Positions 52,353-53,148 of a stretch of 53,148 nt of DNA are shown here, piece by piece (within the stretch, counting starts at the first letter, position 1; each line of letters begins with the position of its first letter). Made by a program: the position numbers and the translations under genes. Below the pieces are notes generated by a model. The model was given only the letters and a program-made list of their open reading frames with translations. It had not been told where the DNA came from and made no database searches. Source of the stretch: Virgisporangium aurantiacum (lineage in GTDB: Bacteria; Actinomycetota; Actinomycetes; Mycobacteriales; Micromonosporaceae); the NCBI RefSeq assembly GCF_016863635.1, contig NZ_BOPG01000087.1, forward strand, positions 1 through 53,148. Reading direction: 5' to 3'.

Positions 52353-53148
52353 TCACGTCCTCCGCTCGCCGCCGGCGACGAATCGGAACGCCTCGCGCGC
52401 GACGGCGTGATCCGGCATCGAGGTGAGCTGGACGACGCCGGGACGGAGACAGAGAACGAACTCACGGCCCGCCGAGCCGGCCTTCTTGTCCTGTCCCATT
52501 AACATCCAGATCCGCTCGAAGTCAACCGCGGCAGAGAGCCTGGTCGGCAGGCCAACCCGGATCAGATGGCGGCGGGTGCGTTCGGGCAGTTCATGGGCGC
52601 CCTGGACGATGGCCGCCACGGAGGCGGCGAAAAGCATGCCGATGCCGACGGCCTCACCGTGGTTGTACTGGCGGTAGGCGGTGACCGCCTCCACCGCTTG
52701 GCCGAGGGTGTGGCCGTAGTTAAGGTAACGGCGCGGGCCGCAGTCCTGCTCGTCCTGCTCGACCAGCCCCACCTTGACCCGCACGCTGCGGTCAACCAGC
52801 TCACGGAGCAGGTCGTCAGCGACGGAACCGCTGGCGGGCAGGCTGTCGACGAGGTCGAGGATCACCGGATCGCCGACAAACCCGCACTTGATGATCTCGG
52901 CTAGGCCGCCGCGGATGTCACGGTCCGGCAGAGTCGCGAGCGCAGCTCGATCTGCGACGACTCGTTCCGGTTGATAGATGGTTCCGACGAGGTTCTTGCC
53001 GTCACTGAGGTTGACACCGTTCTTGCCACCGATCGCCGCGTCCACCTGGCCGGTCAGCGTCGTCGGGACCAAGACGAGGCGCGCGCCGCGCTTCCAGGTC
53101 GCCGCCACGAAGCCGGCGAGATCTGTGACGGCGCCGCCACCCATGCCG
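52353..53148 (-). CDS. Dehydroquinate synthase-like sugar phosphate cyclase, 5' end outside window
   Basis: The frame runs off the right edge. It includes the NAD loop GGGAVTDLAGFVAATWKRGA, PTTLTGQVDAAIGGKNGVNL, GKNLVG, the metal ligands Glu in GLAEIIKCGF and His in LNYGHTLGQAVE, and HGEAVGIGMLFAA. These are the signatures of the AroB superfamily, which also includes 2-deoxy-scyllo-inosose, 2-epi-5-epi-valiolone and aminodehydroquinate synthases. KNGVN in place of the usual KTG(I/V)(N/D) is mildly unusual. Given the neighbouring aminotransferase, dehydrogenases and glycosyltransferase, a secondary-metabolic cyclase is likelier than housekeeping AroB, but the missing N-terminus prevents a firm subtype. 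Confidence 0.85.
   Translation of the reverse strand, partial: GMGGGAVTDLAGFVAATWKRGARLVLVPTTLTGQVDAAIGGKNGVNLSDGKNLVGTIYQPERVVADRAALATLPDRDIRGGLAEIIKCGFVGDPVILDLVDSLPASGSVADDLLRELVDRSVRVKVGLVEQDEQDCGPRRYLNYGHTLGQAVEAVTAYRQYNHGEAVGIGMLFAASVAAIVQGAHELPERTRRHLIRVGLPTRLSAAVDFERIWMLMGQDKKAGSAGREFVLCLRPGVVQLTSMPDHAVAREAFRFVAGGERRT

Noticed and set aside
1..53148. tRNA, rRNA and attachment sites in tRNA genes
   Set aside because: I looked for cloverleaf ends, CCA-type 3' ends and rRNA signatures on both strands and saw none I could support.

Overview
The window is very GC-rich with the codon bias of a filamentous actinomycete. The gene families (BREX type 2/Pgl, KAP ATPases, mycosin, Imm1 and deaminase toxins, aminocyclitol-like enzymes) fit Streptomyces or Micromonosporaceae, and I lean to Micromonosporaceae without proof. 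No rRNA, tRNA or CRISPR array was seen.

1-25 kb is a decaying accessory zone. It opens with a WD40/KAP NTPase cut by the window edge. A helix-turn-helix/P-loop/32-residue-repeat protein and a small membrane protein follow, flanked by two copies of a symmetric 51-bp site (2409-2459 and 5768-5818). Next come remnants of a conjugative element, a folP fragment, a GNAT fragment, a mycosin C-terminus, a frameshifted MFS exporter, a nitrilase tail, a PIN-type toxin-antitoxin pair and several hypothetical genes, some frameshifted. Mobile elements are nested at 17.7-23.5 kb: a complete IS3-family element splitting an older gene, a truncated IS110 transposase, and a group II intron (minus strand) that carries an IS630-family insertion next to its reverse transcriptase start.

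23.8-46.7 kb is a defence island. A SEFIR-domain protein precedes a full BREX type 2 set: pglW and pglX, then pglY, pglZ, brxD and brxHI. Between pglX and pglY, on the opposite strand, sits a two-gene cassette of a DddA/SCP1.201-like deaminase toxin and an Imm1-family immunity protein. The middle of pglX (about 31.2-32.7 kb) is visibly lower in GC, as if the target-recognition part had been exchanged. A protein with a possible PD-(D/E)XK-like QxK motif follows brxHI.

46.9-53.1 kb looks like part of a small-molecule, sugar or aminocyclitol pathway. A coupled plus-strand trio (aldo/keto reductase, zinc alcohol dehydrogenase, APH-fold kinase-like protein) converges on a minus-strand set: a class III aminotransferase, a broken CDP-glucose dehydratase-like gene, a family 2 glycosyltransferase and a dehydroquinate synthase-like cyclase that runs off the window. 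The product is not identifiable from this piece.
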